Positions 36,052 to 44,823 of a stretch of 64,000 bases of DNA are shown piece after piece (positions within the stretch are counted from its first letter, which is position 1; each line of letters opens with the position of its first letter). The notes beneath the pieces were generated by a model. It ran no database searches. It was not told where the DNA came from and saw only the letters and a list, made by a program, of their open reading frames with translations. The position numbers and the translations under genes are program-made. Source of the stretch: Pectobacterium sp013449375 (GTDB taxonomy: Bacteria; Pseudomonadota; Gammaproteobacteria; Enterobacterales; Enterobacteriaceae); assembly GCF_048593165.1 (NCBI RefSeq), contig NZ_CP184271.1. One strand, written 5' to 3'.

Positions 36052-38169
36052 ATGAATGCTTTGTTTGCCAGCACGGCGCGGGGACTGGAAGAGTTATTAA
36101 AAAGCGAACTCGAATCATTGGGTGCGCAGTCCTGTACAGTGGTGCAGGGTGGTGTCCATTTTGAGGGTGATAACCGCCTGATGTACCAGAGCCTGCTGTG
36201 GAGCCGTCTGGCGTCGCGCATTCTGCTACCGCTGAATGAATTCAAGGTACACAGCGACCTGGATTTGTATCTGGGCGTGCAGGCGATTGACTGGTCAACG
36301 GTTTTCAGCATCGATAAAACCTTTGCCGTCCATTTTACCGGCACCAATGAAGATATCCGCAACAGCCAGTACGGCGCGTTAAAAGTCAAAGATGCGATTG
36401 TGGATAGCTTTACGCGCAAAACTGGACAGCGGCCCGATGTGGCAAAGCAGCAGCCGGATATTCGTATTAACGTTTTTTTACAGCGTGATACCGCGAGTGT
36501 CTCGCTGGATTTAAGCGGCGAAGGGTTGCATCAGCGTGGCTACCGCGATTTGGCGGGGCTAGCACCGCTGAAAGAAAATCTGGCGGCGGCGATTGTGTTA
36601 CGTTCCGGCTGGCAAAACGGCACGCCGCTGGTCGACCCGATGTGTGGTTCTGGGACGTTGCTGATCGAAGCGGCGATGATGGCGGCCGATCGTGCACCCG
36701 GTTTACACCGTACGCACTGGGGATTTAACGCCTGGTTAAAACACGATGCCGAACTCTGGCGCGAGGTCACGGCGCAAGCACAAGTGCGTGCCCGTCAAGG
36801 CTTGCAGGCAACGACCTCACGCTTCTTCGGATCGGATAATGACCGCCGGGTGATTGATATCGCTAAGGCCAATGCACGTCGTGCTGGCGTGGCTGAACTG
36901 ATTTCTTTTGGCGTCAAAGATGCGGCACAGCTACAGAACCCGCTGCCGGAAGGCCCTAAAGGCACGGTCATCAGCAACCCGCCTTACGGTGAGCGTCTGG
37001 AAAGTGAACCCGCACTGATCGCCCTGCATAATATGCTGGGTCGTAAGATGAAAAGCGACTTTGGCGGCTGGCTGCTCTCGCTGTTCAGTGCGTCGCCGGA
37101 GCTGCTGAGCTGTCTGCAACTGCGTGCTGAACGCCAATTCAAGGCGAAAAACGGCCCGTTAGACTGCGTACAGAAAAATTATCAACTGGCAGAAACGCAA
37201 AGTGCATCCGCAGGGCAAATCGCGGAAGATTTTGCCAACCGCCTGCGTAAGAACCTGCGCAAACTGGAGAAATGGGCGGGTCAGCAGGGGATTGAATGTT
37301 ATCGCCTCTATGATGCCGATCTGCCTGAGTATAATGTGGCGGTTGACCGCTATGGCAGTTGGGTGGTGGTACAAGAGTACGCGCCACCGAAAACCGTTGA
37401 TGCGCAAAAAGCCCGTCAGCGCCTGTTTGATGTGATTAACGCGACGCTGAGCGTGCTGGAGTTGCCGTCAAACCGTTTGGTGCTGAAAACGCGTGAACGT
37501 CAGAAAGGCAAAAACCAGTATGAGAAGCTGGCGCAGAAAGGCGACTTCCTGCTGATGGAAGAGTTTGGCGCCAAGCTGTGGGTCAACCTGACCGATTACC
37601 TCGATACTGGTTTGTTCCTCGATCACCGTATCGCCCGTAAAATGCTGGGTGAGATGAGCCGTGGCAAAGATTTTCTCAATCTGTTTGCCTACACCGGCAC
37701 GGCGAGCGTACACGCCGGATTAGGCGGCGCACGTTCAACGACCACCGTCGATATGTCACGTACCTATCTGGAATGGGCCGAGAAAAACCTGCGGGTGAAT
37801 GGCCTGACCGGACGTCAGCATCGCCTGATTCAGGCGGATTGCCTGTCATGGTTACATAACGCCAATGAACAGTTTGATGTGATCTTCATCGACCCGCCGA
37901 CCTTTTCTAACTCAAAACGGATGGAAGAGTCGTTTGATGTCCAGCGCGATCATCTGGCGCTGATGAAGGATCTCAAACGTCTGCTGCGTCGTGGCGGCAC
38001 CATCATGTTCTCGAACAATAAACGCGGCTTCCAGATGGATAGCGCAGGTTTGGCCACGCTGGGGCTGAACGCGAAAGAAATCACCGCGCAAACCCAGTCA
38101 CAGGATTTTGCCCGTAATCGTCAGATTCATAACTGCTGGCTGCTGACGCACGCCGGTGAGGAAAAGTAA
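36052..38169 (+). CDS. rlmL: 23S rRNA methyltransferase RlmKL
   Basis: A 705-residue bifunctional enzyme that makes m2G2445 and m7G2069 in 23S rRNA. The N-terminal half has a THUMP RNA-binding domain and the RlmL catalytic domain, with SGTLLIEAA near residue 200 and SNPPYGERL near residue 308. The C-terminal half is the RlmK methyltransferase, with IDPPTFSNSK near residue 616. ATG 36052 (MNALFAS) matches E. coli; ATG 36004 would add 16 residues. It precedes uup by only three bases and is likely co-transcribed with it. Confidence 0.97.
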   Translation: MNALFASTARGLEELLKSELESLGAQSCTVVQGGVHFEGDNRLMYQSLLWSRLASRILLPLNEFKVHSDLDLYLGVQAIDWSTVFSIDKTFAVHFTGTNEDIRNSQYGALKVKDAIVDSFTRKTGQRPDVAKQQPDIRINVFLQRDTASVSLDLSGEGLHQRGYRDLAGLAPLKENLAAAIVLRSGWQNGTPLVDPMCGSGTLLIEAAMMAADRAPGLHRTHWGFNAWLKHDAELWREVTAQAQVRARQGLQATTSRFFGSDNDRRVIDIAKANARRAGVAELISFGVKDAAQLQNPLPEGPKGTVISNPPYGERLESEPALIALHNMLGRKMKSDFGGWLLSLFSASPELLSCLQLRAERQFKAKNGPLDCVQKNYQLAETQSASAGQIAEDFANRLRKNLRKLEKWAGQQGIECYRLYDADLPEYNVAVDRYGSWVVVQEYAPPKTVDAQKARQRLFDVINATLSVLELPSNRLVLKTRERQKGKNQYEKLAQKGDFLLMEEFGAKLWVNLTDYLDTGLFLDHRIARKMLGEMSRGKDFLNLFAYTGTASVHAGLGGARSTTTVDMSRTYLEWAEKNLRVNGLTGRQHRLIQADCLSWLHNANEQFDVIFIDPPTFSNSKRMEESFDVQRDHLALMKDLKRLLRRGGTIMFSNNKRGFQMDSAGLATLGLNAKEITAQTQSQDFARNRQIHNCWLLTHAGEEK

Positions 38170-38172
38170 CCG

Positions 38173-40101
38173 ATGTCTTTAATCAGTGTTTCAGGTGCGT
38201 GGCTGTCGTTCAGCGATGCACCGTTGTTGGATAACACCGAACTCCATATCGAAGAGAATGAGCGCGTTTGTCTGGTTGGGCGCAATGGCGCGGGAAAATC
38301 AACCCTGCTGAAAATTCTGGCCAAAGAGATTCCGCTGGATGATGGCCGCATTACCTATGAACAGGATCTGATTGTTGCACGTTTACAACAGGATCCTCCC
38401 CGTGATGTCGCGGGTAGCGTCTTTGATTTTGTCGCCGAAGGGGTCGCCGCACAGGCGGACTACCTGAAAAATTATCACGCCATGCTGCGTTTGGTAGAAA
38501 GCGACCCGAGCGAAAAGAACCTGAATCAACTGGCTAAGTTACAGGACGTTCTGGAGCATCAGGGGTTGTGGCAGTTGGAAAGTCGCATTCACGAAGTGCT
38601 GGAACAGCTTGGCCTGTCCGCTGATGCGCCGCTGGCGTCACTTTCCGGTGGATGGCTGCGTAAAGCCGCACTCGGCAGAGCGCTGGTGAGTTCGCCGCGT
38701 GTACTGCTGTTAGATGAACCGACTAACCATCTGGATATTGAGACGATTGACTGGCTGGAAACATTCCTGAAAACGTTCCAAGGCAGCATCATCTTCATCT
38801 CCCATGACCGCTCGTTTATTCGCAATATGGCGACTCGTATTGTCGATCTCGATCGCGGCAAGCTGGTTTCCTGGCCGGGTAACTACGATAAGTATCTGGA
38901 AGGAAAAGAAGAAGCGCTTCGGGTGGAGGATCTGCAAAATGCGGAATTCGATCGCAAGCTAGCGCAGGAAGAAGTGTGGATCCGTCAGGGCATCAAGGCC
39001 CGTCGTACCCGTAACGAAGGCCGTGTGCGTGCGCTGAAGGCCATGCGTCAGGAACGCGCACAGCGCCGCGAAGTGATGGGCTCGGCGAAAATGCAGGTTG
39101 AAGAGGCCGCCCGCTCCGGCAAGATTGTGTTTGAACTGGAAGACGTGAACTATCATGTCGATCAGGGCGCGCAGGGGGATAAGAAAGTTCTGACGCGCCA
39201 TTTCTCCGCTCAGGTACAGCGCGGCGACAAAATTGCGCTGGTGGGGCCGAATGGTTGCGGTAAAACCACGCTGCTAAAATTGATGCTGGGTGACTTGGAA
39301 CCGGTCAGTGGCCGCGTACATTGCGGGACGAAGCTGGAAGTGGCCTATTTCGATCAGCACCGTGCCGAACTCGATCCAGAACGTACGGTGATGGACAATC
39401 TGGCGGAAGGCAAGCAAGAAGTGATGGTCAACGGCCGCTCACGTCATGTGCTGGGCTATTTGCAGGACTTCCTGTTCCATCCGAAACGCGCGATGACGCC
39501 AGTAAAAGCGTTGTCGGGTGGGGAACGTAACCGCCTGCTGTTGGCGCGTTTGTTCCTCAAGCCCAGCAATCTGTTGATTCTTGATGAACCAACCAACGAT
39601 CTGGACGTGGAAACGCTGGAACTGCTTGAAGAGTTGATCGAAAGCTATCAGGGAACCGTGCTGTTGGTCAGCCACGATCGTCAGTTTGTCGATAACTCGG
39701 TGACCGAATGCTGGATCTTTGAAGGTGAAGGCAAGATTTCTCGTTTTGTCGGCGGGTATTACGATGCACAGCAGCAGCGTGCCACGGCAACGCCCCTGAG
39801 AACGACGACTGCGTCGGCGGCGGCTACAACCACGACGGCAGCGAGCACCGCACCGTCCGCTAAACGCAGCACGGGAAAATTAAGTTATAACCAGCAGCGC
39901 GAATTAGAGCAGTTGCCACAGCGCCTTGAGCAACTGGAGCAAGATATTGCGTCGCTACAGGCGCAGATGAATGATGCGGGTTTCTTTAGCCGCCCACGTG
40001 AAGAGACGCAGCAAGTCTTAAACGCGCTGGCGGAAGCGGAAAGCGCGTTGGAAACCTGTTTCGAACGTTGGGAAGAGCTGGAAGCACAGAAAAACGGCTA
40101 A
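38173..40101 (+). CDS. uup: ABC-F ATPase Uup
   Basis: A 642-residue ABC-F protein with two ATPase domains. Walker A motifs GRNGAGKST (near residue 35) and GPNGCGKTT (near 360), and signatures LSGGW and LSGGE, are visible. The C-terminal coiled coil (about 570-640) binds DNA or nucleic acid in E. coli Uup, which influences transposon excision and ribosome function. Between the second ATPase domain and the coiled coil is a Thr/Ala-rich stretch of about 30 residues (40 percent or more Thr), likely disordered. It directly follows rlmL. Confidence 0.97.
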   Translation: MSLISVSGAWLSFSDAPLLDNTELHIEENERVCLVGRNGAGKSTLLKILAKEIPLDDGRITYEQDLIVARLQQDPPRDVAGSVFDFVAEGVAAQADYLKNYHAMLRLVESDPSEKNLNQLAKLQDVLEHQGLWQLESRIHEVLEQLGLSADAPLASLSGGWLRKAALGRALVSSPRVLLLDEPTNHLDIETIDWLETFLKTFQGSIIFISHDRSFIRNMATRIVDLDRGKLVSWPGNYDKYLEGKEEALRVEDLQNAEFDRKLAQEEVWIRQGIKARRTRNEGRVRALKAMRQERAQRREVMGSAKMQVEEAARSGKIVFELEDVNYHVDQGAQGDKKVLTRHFSAQVQRGDKIALVGPNGCGKTTLLKLMLGDLEPVSGRVHCGTKLEVAYFDQHRAELDPERTVMDNLAEGKQEVMVNGRSRHVLGYLQDFLFHPKRAMTPVKALSGGERNRLLLARLFLKPSNLLILDEPTNDLDVETLELLEELIESYQGTVLLVSHDRQFVDNSVTECWIFEGEGKISRFVGGYYDAQQQRATATPLRTTTASAAATTTTAASTAPSAKRSTGKLSYNQQRELEQLPQRLEQLEQDIASLQAQMNDAGFFSRPREETQQVLNALAEAESALETCFERWEELEAQKNG

Positions 40102-40141
40102 TTCATTCAGATTTCTGGCAAGCTTATTTCTCGAACGAGAA

Positions 40142-40322
40142 CGGTGATAATGGGATCGAAGAGTAAAGCGTTTGCGCCATGGACAAAAACGTCAGGAACG
40201 TTTTTGAACGTCGCTAGCGACGGCCCTAAAAGGGGGAATCTCAGGGATGAGATTCATATCCGCGCAATCCGAGCGTACAGGGACGTATTTACGGCGTCTT
40301 TACGATCTACCCATTATCACCG
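40142..40322. repeat. Palindromic dispersed repeat, long form
   Basis: About 181 bases with terminal inverted repeats (GGTGATAATGGGATCGAAG at the left; the right end reads the same way on the other strand). Outer segments match the short form at 8172-8275. The middle has about 80 additional bases that begin with the double-hairpin module at 40182-40233. No coding capacity. Confidence 0.78.
40182..40233 (+). repeat. Double-hairpin repeat module, copy 2
   Basis: AAAAACGT pairs with ACGTTTTT around CAGGA, then CGTCGC pairs with GCGACG (palindromic CGTCGCTAGCGACG), then GGCCCTAAAAGGG. It is inserted inside the long palindromic repeat, and related to 25528-25583 and 46537-46588. Confidence 0.7.
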
Positions 40323-40405
40323 CACGATGTACTTTACCTGTGCACTTATGGCATTGGTGACGATGCTTTCAGTCAGAAGCTGACGAGTTTTGAAGGAGAG
40401 GACGT

Positions 40406-41713
40406 ATGTGTTCCCATCACGATCGGCATGACTGTCATCTTCAACACGATCACCATCATGATGACTATATGCTTTGCCCGCAGTGCGACTTGCTGGTGGA
40501 GCTACCTGAACTTTTGCACGGTCAGAAGGCGACCTGTCCGCGTTGTAAAACGGTGCTAACCAGCAGACAGACGGAACCGCGCAAACGGCCGGTTGGCTAC
40601 GCGCTGAGCGCGCTATTCATGCTATTGCTGGCAAACCTCTTTCCCTTCGTGTCTATGCGCGTGGCGGGCATCACCAGCGAAATTACCCTGATACAGATTC
40701 CTAAAGTGATGGTGGCGGAAAATTATGCCAGCGTCGCGACGCTGTTTATGCTGTTTGTGCAACTGGTTCCGGCCTTAAGTATGGCGACTCTTATCCTGCT
40801 TTGCTTGCATGCCTCGCTGCCGCTGGCGTTGAAAAAAAGCATGGGTAAGATGCTATTTCATCTCAAAAGCTGGGGAATGGCGGAGATTTTTCTGGCTGGC
40901 GTGCTGGTCAGCTTTGTCAAACTGATGGCCTATGGCGACATCGGCATCGGTACCAGTTTTATACCTTTTGTCCTGTTCTGTGTATTGCAACTGCTGGCTT
41001 TCCAAAGTCTCGACCGCCGCTGGTTATGGAATGACATCGTGCCACCTCCGGCCTTGCCTGCGCCCCCAGTCTTGGGGGAAAGCGGGCTATCGCAAGGGTT
41101 ACGCTCGTGCTCATGTTGCACCGCTATTTTGCCCGCCAACCAGTTAATCTGCCCGCGCTGCCACTCACGCGGACATGCTCGCAAGAAGCATAGCCTGCAA
41201 TGGACGCTGGCTCTGCTGATCACCTCGGTGATGCTGTATATCCCTTCGAATCTGCTGCCGATCATGGTGACCGAAGCCTTCGGCGATCGCATGGGATCGA
41301 CGATCATGTCGGGTGTCATCCTGCTGTGGGGAATGGGATCTTACCCTGTCGCGATGGTGATTTTTGTCGCCAGCGTCATGGTGCCATCGCTAAAAATGTT
41401 GGCCTTAGGTTGGCTTTGTTGGCGGGCCAATGGCAAAACCAAAAAAGCGGAAGACAGCGAGCGGATGCATGTCATCTATGAGATGGTTGAGTTTGTCGGA
41501 CGCTGGTCGATGATTGATGTGTTCGTGATTGCCGTCCTGTCTGCGATGGTGCGCATTGGGCGTCTGATGAGTATTTATCCCGCCGTTGGGGCGGTACTGT
41601 TTGCGGCCGTGGTCATTTTGACCATGTTTGCCGCGATGATGTTTGATCCCCGCCTGTTGTGGGATCGTCGCAATGATGTTCTTCATAAGGAGCCTGCCGT
41701 TGGCGAAAGATAA
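40406..41713 (+). CDS. pqiA: Intermembrane transport protein PqiA
   Basis: A 435-residue polytopic inner-membrane protein with two paralogous halves, each starting with a zinc-ribbon-like pair of CxxC motifs (CPQC and CPRC near residues 23-47; CSCC and CPRC near residues 233-250) and carrying four membrane helices. With PqiB and PqiC it forms a trans-envelope system that moves lipids and protects membrane integrity. A His/Asp-rich N-terminus (CSHHDRHDCHLQHDHHHDD) is longer than in E. coli. A strong GAAGGAGAGG precedes ATG 40406. The end overlaps pqiB. Confidence 0.97.
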   Translation: MCSHHDRHDCHLQHDHHHDDYMLCPQCDLLVELPELLHGQKATCPRCKTVLTSRQTEPRKRPVGYALSALFMLLLANLFPFVSMRVAGITSEITLIQIPKVMVAENYASVATLFMLFVQLVPALSMATLILLCLHASLPLALKKSMGKMLFHLKSWGMAEIFLAGVLVSFVKLMAYGDIGIGTSFIPFVLFCVLQLLAFQSLDRRWLWNDIVPPPALPAPPVLGESGLSQGLRSCSCCTAILPANQLICPRCHSRGHARKKHSLQWTLALLITSVMLYIPSNLLPIMVTEAFGDRMGSTIMSGVILLWGMGSYPVAMVIFVASVMVPSLKMLALGWLCWRANGKTKKAEDSERMHVIYEMVEFVGRWSMIDVFVIAVLSAMVRIGRLMSIYPAVGAVLFAAVVILTMFAAMMFDPRLLWDRRNDVLHKEPAVGER

Positions 41714-43343
41714 TCATGCCGTTGCGGATGTAGAAACGATTAAACGCTGGTCGCCGGTCTGGATTGTGCCGATTGTCACGGTGCTGATCGGCGCCTGGAT
41801 ACTGTTTTACCATTTCAGTCATCAAGGGCCACAAATCACGCTGATGACCAGCAACGCCGAGGGCATTGAAGCGGGAAAAACGGCGATCAAGAGCCGTAGC
41901 GTAGACGTTGGGGTGGTTGAAAGCGTGGTGCTGAGTGACGATCTTCATCGGGTGGAGATCAAAGCGCGTCTGAATGACGGCATGGAGAAGTTGTTAAAAC
42001 AAGACTCTGCTTTTTGGGTGGTGAAGCCGAAAATTGGTAGCGAAGGGGTTTCCGGTCTGGGGACGCTATTATCTGGTGCTTATATTGAGCTACAGCCCGG
42101 CGCCAATAAGGAGGATGAACGTGAGTTTACTCTGCTGGATGCGCCGCCGCTGGCGTCACCGGATGCGAAAGGCATCAGGGTGATACTGGACAGCGAACAA
42201 TCTGGGCAATTGAATGCGGGCGATCCGGTTCTGTTCCGCGGCTATCGGGTGGGGTCAGTGGAAACCAGCGAGTTCGATCCAAAAGCACGTAAGATGCGCT
42301 ATCAGCTGTTTATTTCAGCACCGTATGACGGGTTGGTCACCAGTAATGTTCGTTTTTGGAAAGACAGCGGCGTTGCATTTGATATGTCGGCACAGGGAAT
42401 GCGTGTCGAAATGGGCTCGCTGACCACGCTGTTTAGCGGTGGCGTCAGCTTTGATGTCCCAGCCGGATGGGAACTGGGTGATGCAGCCCAAACCATGGCG
42501 CAATATCGGCTCTTTGATAGTCAGCGTAGCATTCAGGACTCGCTATACACCGAATATAAAGAGTATCTGCTGTTCTTCAGCGAATCGATTCGTGGTCTAC
42601 AGGTGGGCGCGCCGGTTGAATTTCGTGGTATTCGACTGGGTACGGTTGCCGAAGCGCCATTTTTCCCAAAAAATATGAAGCAGGATCTGGATGATGATTA
42701 TCGCATTCCGGTACTGATTCGTATTGAACCCGATCGCTTCGAGAAGAAGATTGGCGGCTCGTTTGATTTTGAACAGCACCTAAAACAAGCGCAATCGCTG
42801 GGGCTACGCGCGTCGATGAAATCGGCTAACCTCCTGACGGGCGCGCTCTATATCGATCTCGATTTTTATCCAAAAGAGAAAGGGGATAAAAATTTATTGG
42901 TTCTGGATGGCTACCCAATTCTGCCTACCATTGACGGCGGTCTGTCACAGATCCAACAGAAGCTGATGGCGGTGTTAGATAAGGTGAACAGCCTGCCGCT
43001 GAATCCGATGGTCAATGAAGCGACGAAGACGCTGACGGAAAGTCAGGCCACGCTGCGTGAAATGCAAAAAACGCTGGCGACGCTAAACAAGCTGACGTCC
43101 AGCAAAGCGATGCAGGATCTGCCGGAAGACATGCAAAAAACGCTGCTTGAATTGAACCGCAGTATGAAAGGCTTCCAGCCCGGCTCACCGGCGTATAACA
43201 AGATGGTGGCGGATATGCAGCGGTTGGATCAGGTGTTGCGAGAGCTACAACCTGTGTTGCGCACCCTGAACGAGAAAAGCAACGCCTTGGTTTTTGAAGC
43301 CTCGGGTAGCCAGGATCCTCAACCGAAGAGGGCAAAACAATGA
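41700..43343 (+). CDS. pqiB: Intermembrane transport protein PqiB
   Basis: A 547-residue protein with an N-terminal membrane anchor (about residues 14-34), three MCE domains and a long C-terminal coiled coil. Its hexamers form a needle-like tube across the periplasm. Translation most likely starts at TTG 41700: AAGGAG lies seven bases upstream, and the length then equals E. coli PqiB (546). An ATG at 41643 would overlap pqiA by 70 bases and has no ribosome binding site. Its stop overlaps the pqiC start (ATGA). Confidence 0.95.
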   Translation: MAKDNHAVADVETIKRWSPVWIVPIVTVLIGAWILFYHFSHQGPQITLMTSNAEGIEAGKTAIKSRSVDVGVVESVVLSDDLHRVEIKARLNDGMEKLLKQDSAFWVVKPKIGSEGVSGLGTLLSGAYIELQPGANKEDEREFTLLDAPPLASPDAKGIRVILDSEQSGQLNAGDPVLFRGYRVGSVETSEFDPKARKMRYQLFISAPYDGLVTSNVRFWKDSGVAFDMSAQGMRVEMGSLTTLFSGGVSFDVPAGWELGDAAQTMAQYRLFDSQRSIQDSLYTEYKEYLLFFSESIRGLQVGAPVEFRGIRLGTVAEAPFFPKNMKQDLDDDYRIPVLIRIEPDRFEKKIGGSFDFEQHLKQAQSLGLRASMKSANLLTGALYIDLDFYPKEKGDKNLLVLDGYPILPTIDGGLSQIQQKLMAVLDKVNSLPLNPMVNEATKTLTESQATLREMQKTLATLNKLTSSKAMQDLPEDMQKTLLELNRSMKGFQPGSPAYNKMVADMQRLDQVLRELQPVLRTLNEKSNALVFEASGSQDPQPKRAKQ

Positions 43344-43906
43344 TGAAAGCATGGACATTGGCTTTGGTATTGGTATTGAGCGCGTGCAGCAGTAGCAATA
43401 CGCAGAAAACGTATTATCAACTGCCGACAATCGCGGATACCAATACAGTGCAGGTTGCGGTAGCTCAGGGTCACCCGCTTTGGGTGGAACATGTCAGTGT
43501 AGCGGACTACCTCGTCAATGCAGGCTTGGTTTATCAGACTAACGACGTGCAGTATGTCATTGCCAGTAACAACCTGTGGGCCAGCCCATTGGATCAGCAA
43601 TTGCAGCAGACGCTGGTGACGAACCTGGGGCATAAACTGCCCGGTTGGGTCGTGACCACGCAGCCGCAGGGCAGCGATCAGGCGGTGCTGAACGTCGCTG
43701 TTACGGGATTTCATGGCCGCTATGATGGCAACGTTATCGTACGTGGAGAGTGGATGCTGACCTATCAGGGAAAAGTGGTTAAGCGGCCCTTTAGCGTCGT
43801 GCTGCCACAAACGGAAGACGGCTATGACGCGTTGGTCAGAACGTTGGCGCAAGGCTGGCAGCAGGTTTCTCAGTCGATAACCCAGCAGGTAGCGGTGCTG
43901 AACTAG
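43340..43906 (+). CDS. pqiC: Outer-membrane lipoprotein PqiC
   Basis: A 188-residue lipoprotein (formerly YmbA, DUF330). The signal peptide ends in the lipobox LSAC, with the lipidated cysteine near residue 16. It docks the PqiB tube at the outer membrane. Two ATG codons stand together at 43340 and 43343; the first overlaps the pqiB stop. A clear terminator follows at 43988-44037, ending the pqiABC operon. Confidence 0.96.
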   Translation: MMKAWTLALVLVLSACSSSNTQKTYYQLPTIADTNTVQVAVAQGHPLWVEHVSVADYLVNAGLVYQTNDVQYVIASNNLWASPLDQQLQQTLVTNLGHKLPGWVVTTQPQGSDQAVLNVAVTGFHGRYDGNVIVRGEWMLTYQGKVVKRPFSVVLPQTEDGYDALVRTLAQGWQQVSQSITQQVAVLN

Positions 43907-43987
43907 TTGTTACTTGGCAAGAATCGTTACAGGTGCTCGGTATCGTCCGATCATAAGTTGAAACAATGACGTTTCTAAAAAAATCAG

Positions 43988-44037
43988 GCCTCTAAAGATG
44001 TAATGCTGTGATTGCATTACGTTTTTAGAGGCTTTTT
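43988..44037 (+). terminator. Rho-independent terminator of pqiABC
   Basis: GCCTCTAAA (43988-43996) pairs with TTTAGAGGC (44024-44032), enclosing a second stem GTAATGC/GCATTAC, and a T-run follows. Confidence 0.92.
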
Positions 44038-44128
44038 ATTATTTTCAATTGGTTACGGTTTTTCGTTATTGAGTGGGGAAAATTCCTATTTTGGATCACA
44101 AATATGACACTGGCGTGAATTTTGCGCC

Positions 44129-44157
44129 TTGACCTTTGGCGACAGAATCGGTATTGA
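44129..44157 (+). promoter_or_regulatory. Candidate sigma-70 promoter of rmf
   Basis: TTGACC and TATTGA are separated by 17 bases, giving a leader of about 60 bases. Stationary-phase and ppGpp control are known for E. coli rmf. Confidence 0.6.
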
Positions 44158-44226
44158 TAGTCTGTGGTTGCTTATAAAGTAATCATTGTTTTCTTTCCAC
44201 CAGATAAATAATGAGGGAAATAAGGC

Positions 44227-44394
44227 ATGAAGAGACAGAAACGCGATCGCCTGGAACGGGCTCATTCACGTGGTTATCAAGCAGGTATTGTCGGTAGACC
44301 AAAGGAATTTTGTCCTTATCAATCAATTAATGCCCGGTCTTACTGGTTGGGAGGCTGGCGAAAAGCCATGGAAGACAGGGCTGTTACCGCTTAG
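44227..44394 (+). CDS. rmf: Ribosome modulation factor Rmf
   Basis: A 55-residue basic protein, the same length as E. coli Rmf and closely matching it: the N-terminus MKRQKRDRLERAH is shared, as are GYQAGI, CPYQ and WLGGWR. It binds 70S ribosomes in stationary phase and drives formation of 100S dimers. It follows pqiC as in E. coli. A ribosome binding site (GAGGGAAATAAGG) precedes ATG 44227 and a strong terminator follows. It is easily missed because of its size. Confidence 0.97.
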   Translation: MKRQKRDRLERAHSRGYQAGIVGRPKEFCPYQSINARSYWLGGWRKAMEDRAVTA

Positions 44395-44417
44395 CGCGCC
44401 TTGTCATTAGAGGGAAC

Positions 44418-44448
44418 GCCTCCGCTTTTGCGGAGGCTTTTGTTTTTT
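44418..44448 (+). terminator. Rho-independent terminator of rmf
   Basis: GCCTCCGC pairs with GCGGAGGC around TTTT, followed by TTTTGTTTTTT. Confidence 0.95.
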
Positions 44449-44485
44449 AGGGGCCAAATACCCTGATTCTTCTTCTCTCTGTTCA

Positions 44486-44588
44486 TCGATGTAGAGCCAT
44501 CGACAGACACGACTCACGAACACCATCAACGAACGCGATAGATAAACACGATCGGTAAACCGATGGGACCTCAGAGAACACTCTGGGG
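44486..44588. other. Three successive hairpins upstream of the chemoreceptor
   Basis: TCGATG/CATCGA (44486-44503), ATCGGT/ACCGAT (44551-44564) and CCTCAGAG/CTCTGGGG around AACA (44569-44588) follow one another. None has a T-run. The rest of 44449-44823 is AT-rich, with no gene and no confident promoter. Confidence 0.5.
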
Positions 44589-44823
44589 GCGTTGGTCATT
44601 TCTGTAACGTTATTTACCTATTAATTTCGATTTCGATCATTTTTATCACTATTTTTCGTCTTTATTGCTCGATATCGTCTTTAATCTGAGCGAATAGGAT
44701 GATTTTTCATTATTTATTGTTAAAAAATCTATCATTACTCCCTGGATGGTATGGTTCAGAGCGCCAATGTAGTGTAATTTTTTGTTCGGAATTTTCTGAA
44801 AAACGGTTAGAGAGAAATATATA

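Noticed and set aside
38173..40101. Uup as an antibiotic-resistance ABC-F protein
   Set aside because: Position after rlmL, length, and the C-terminal coiled coil match the housekeeping Uup of E. coli.
40406..40480. His/Asp-rich N-terminus of PqiA as a separate metal-binding peptide
   Set aside because: It is in frame with PqiA after a strong ribosome binding site, and E. coli PqiA also starts with a short His-rich segment.
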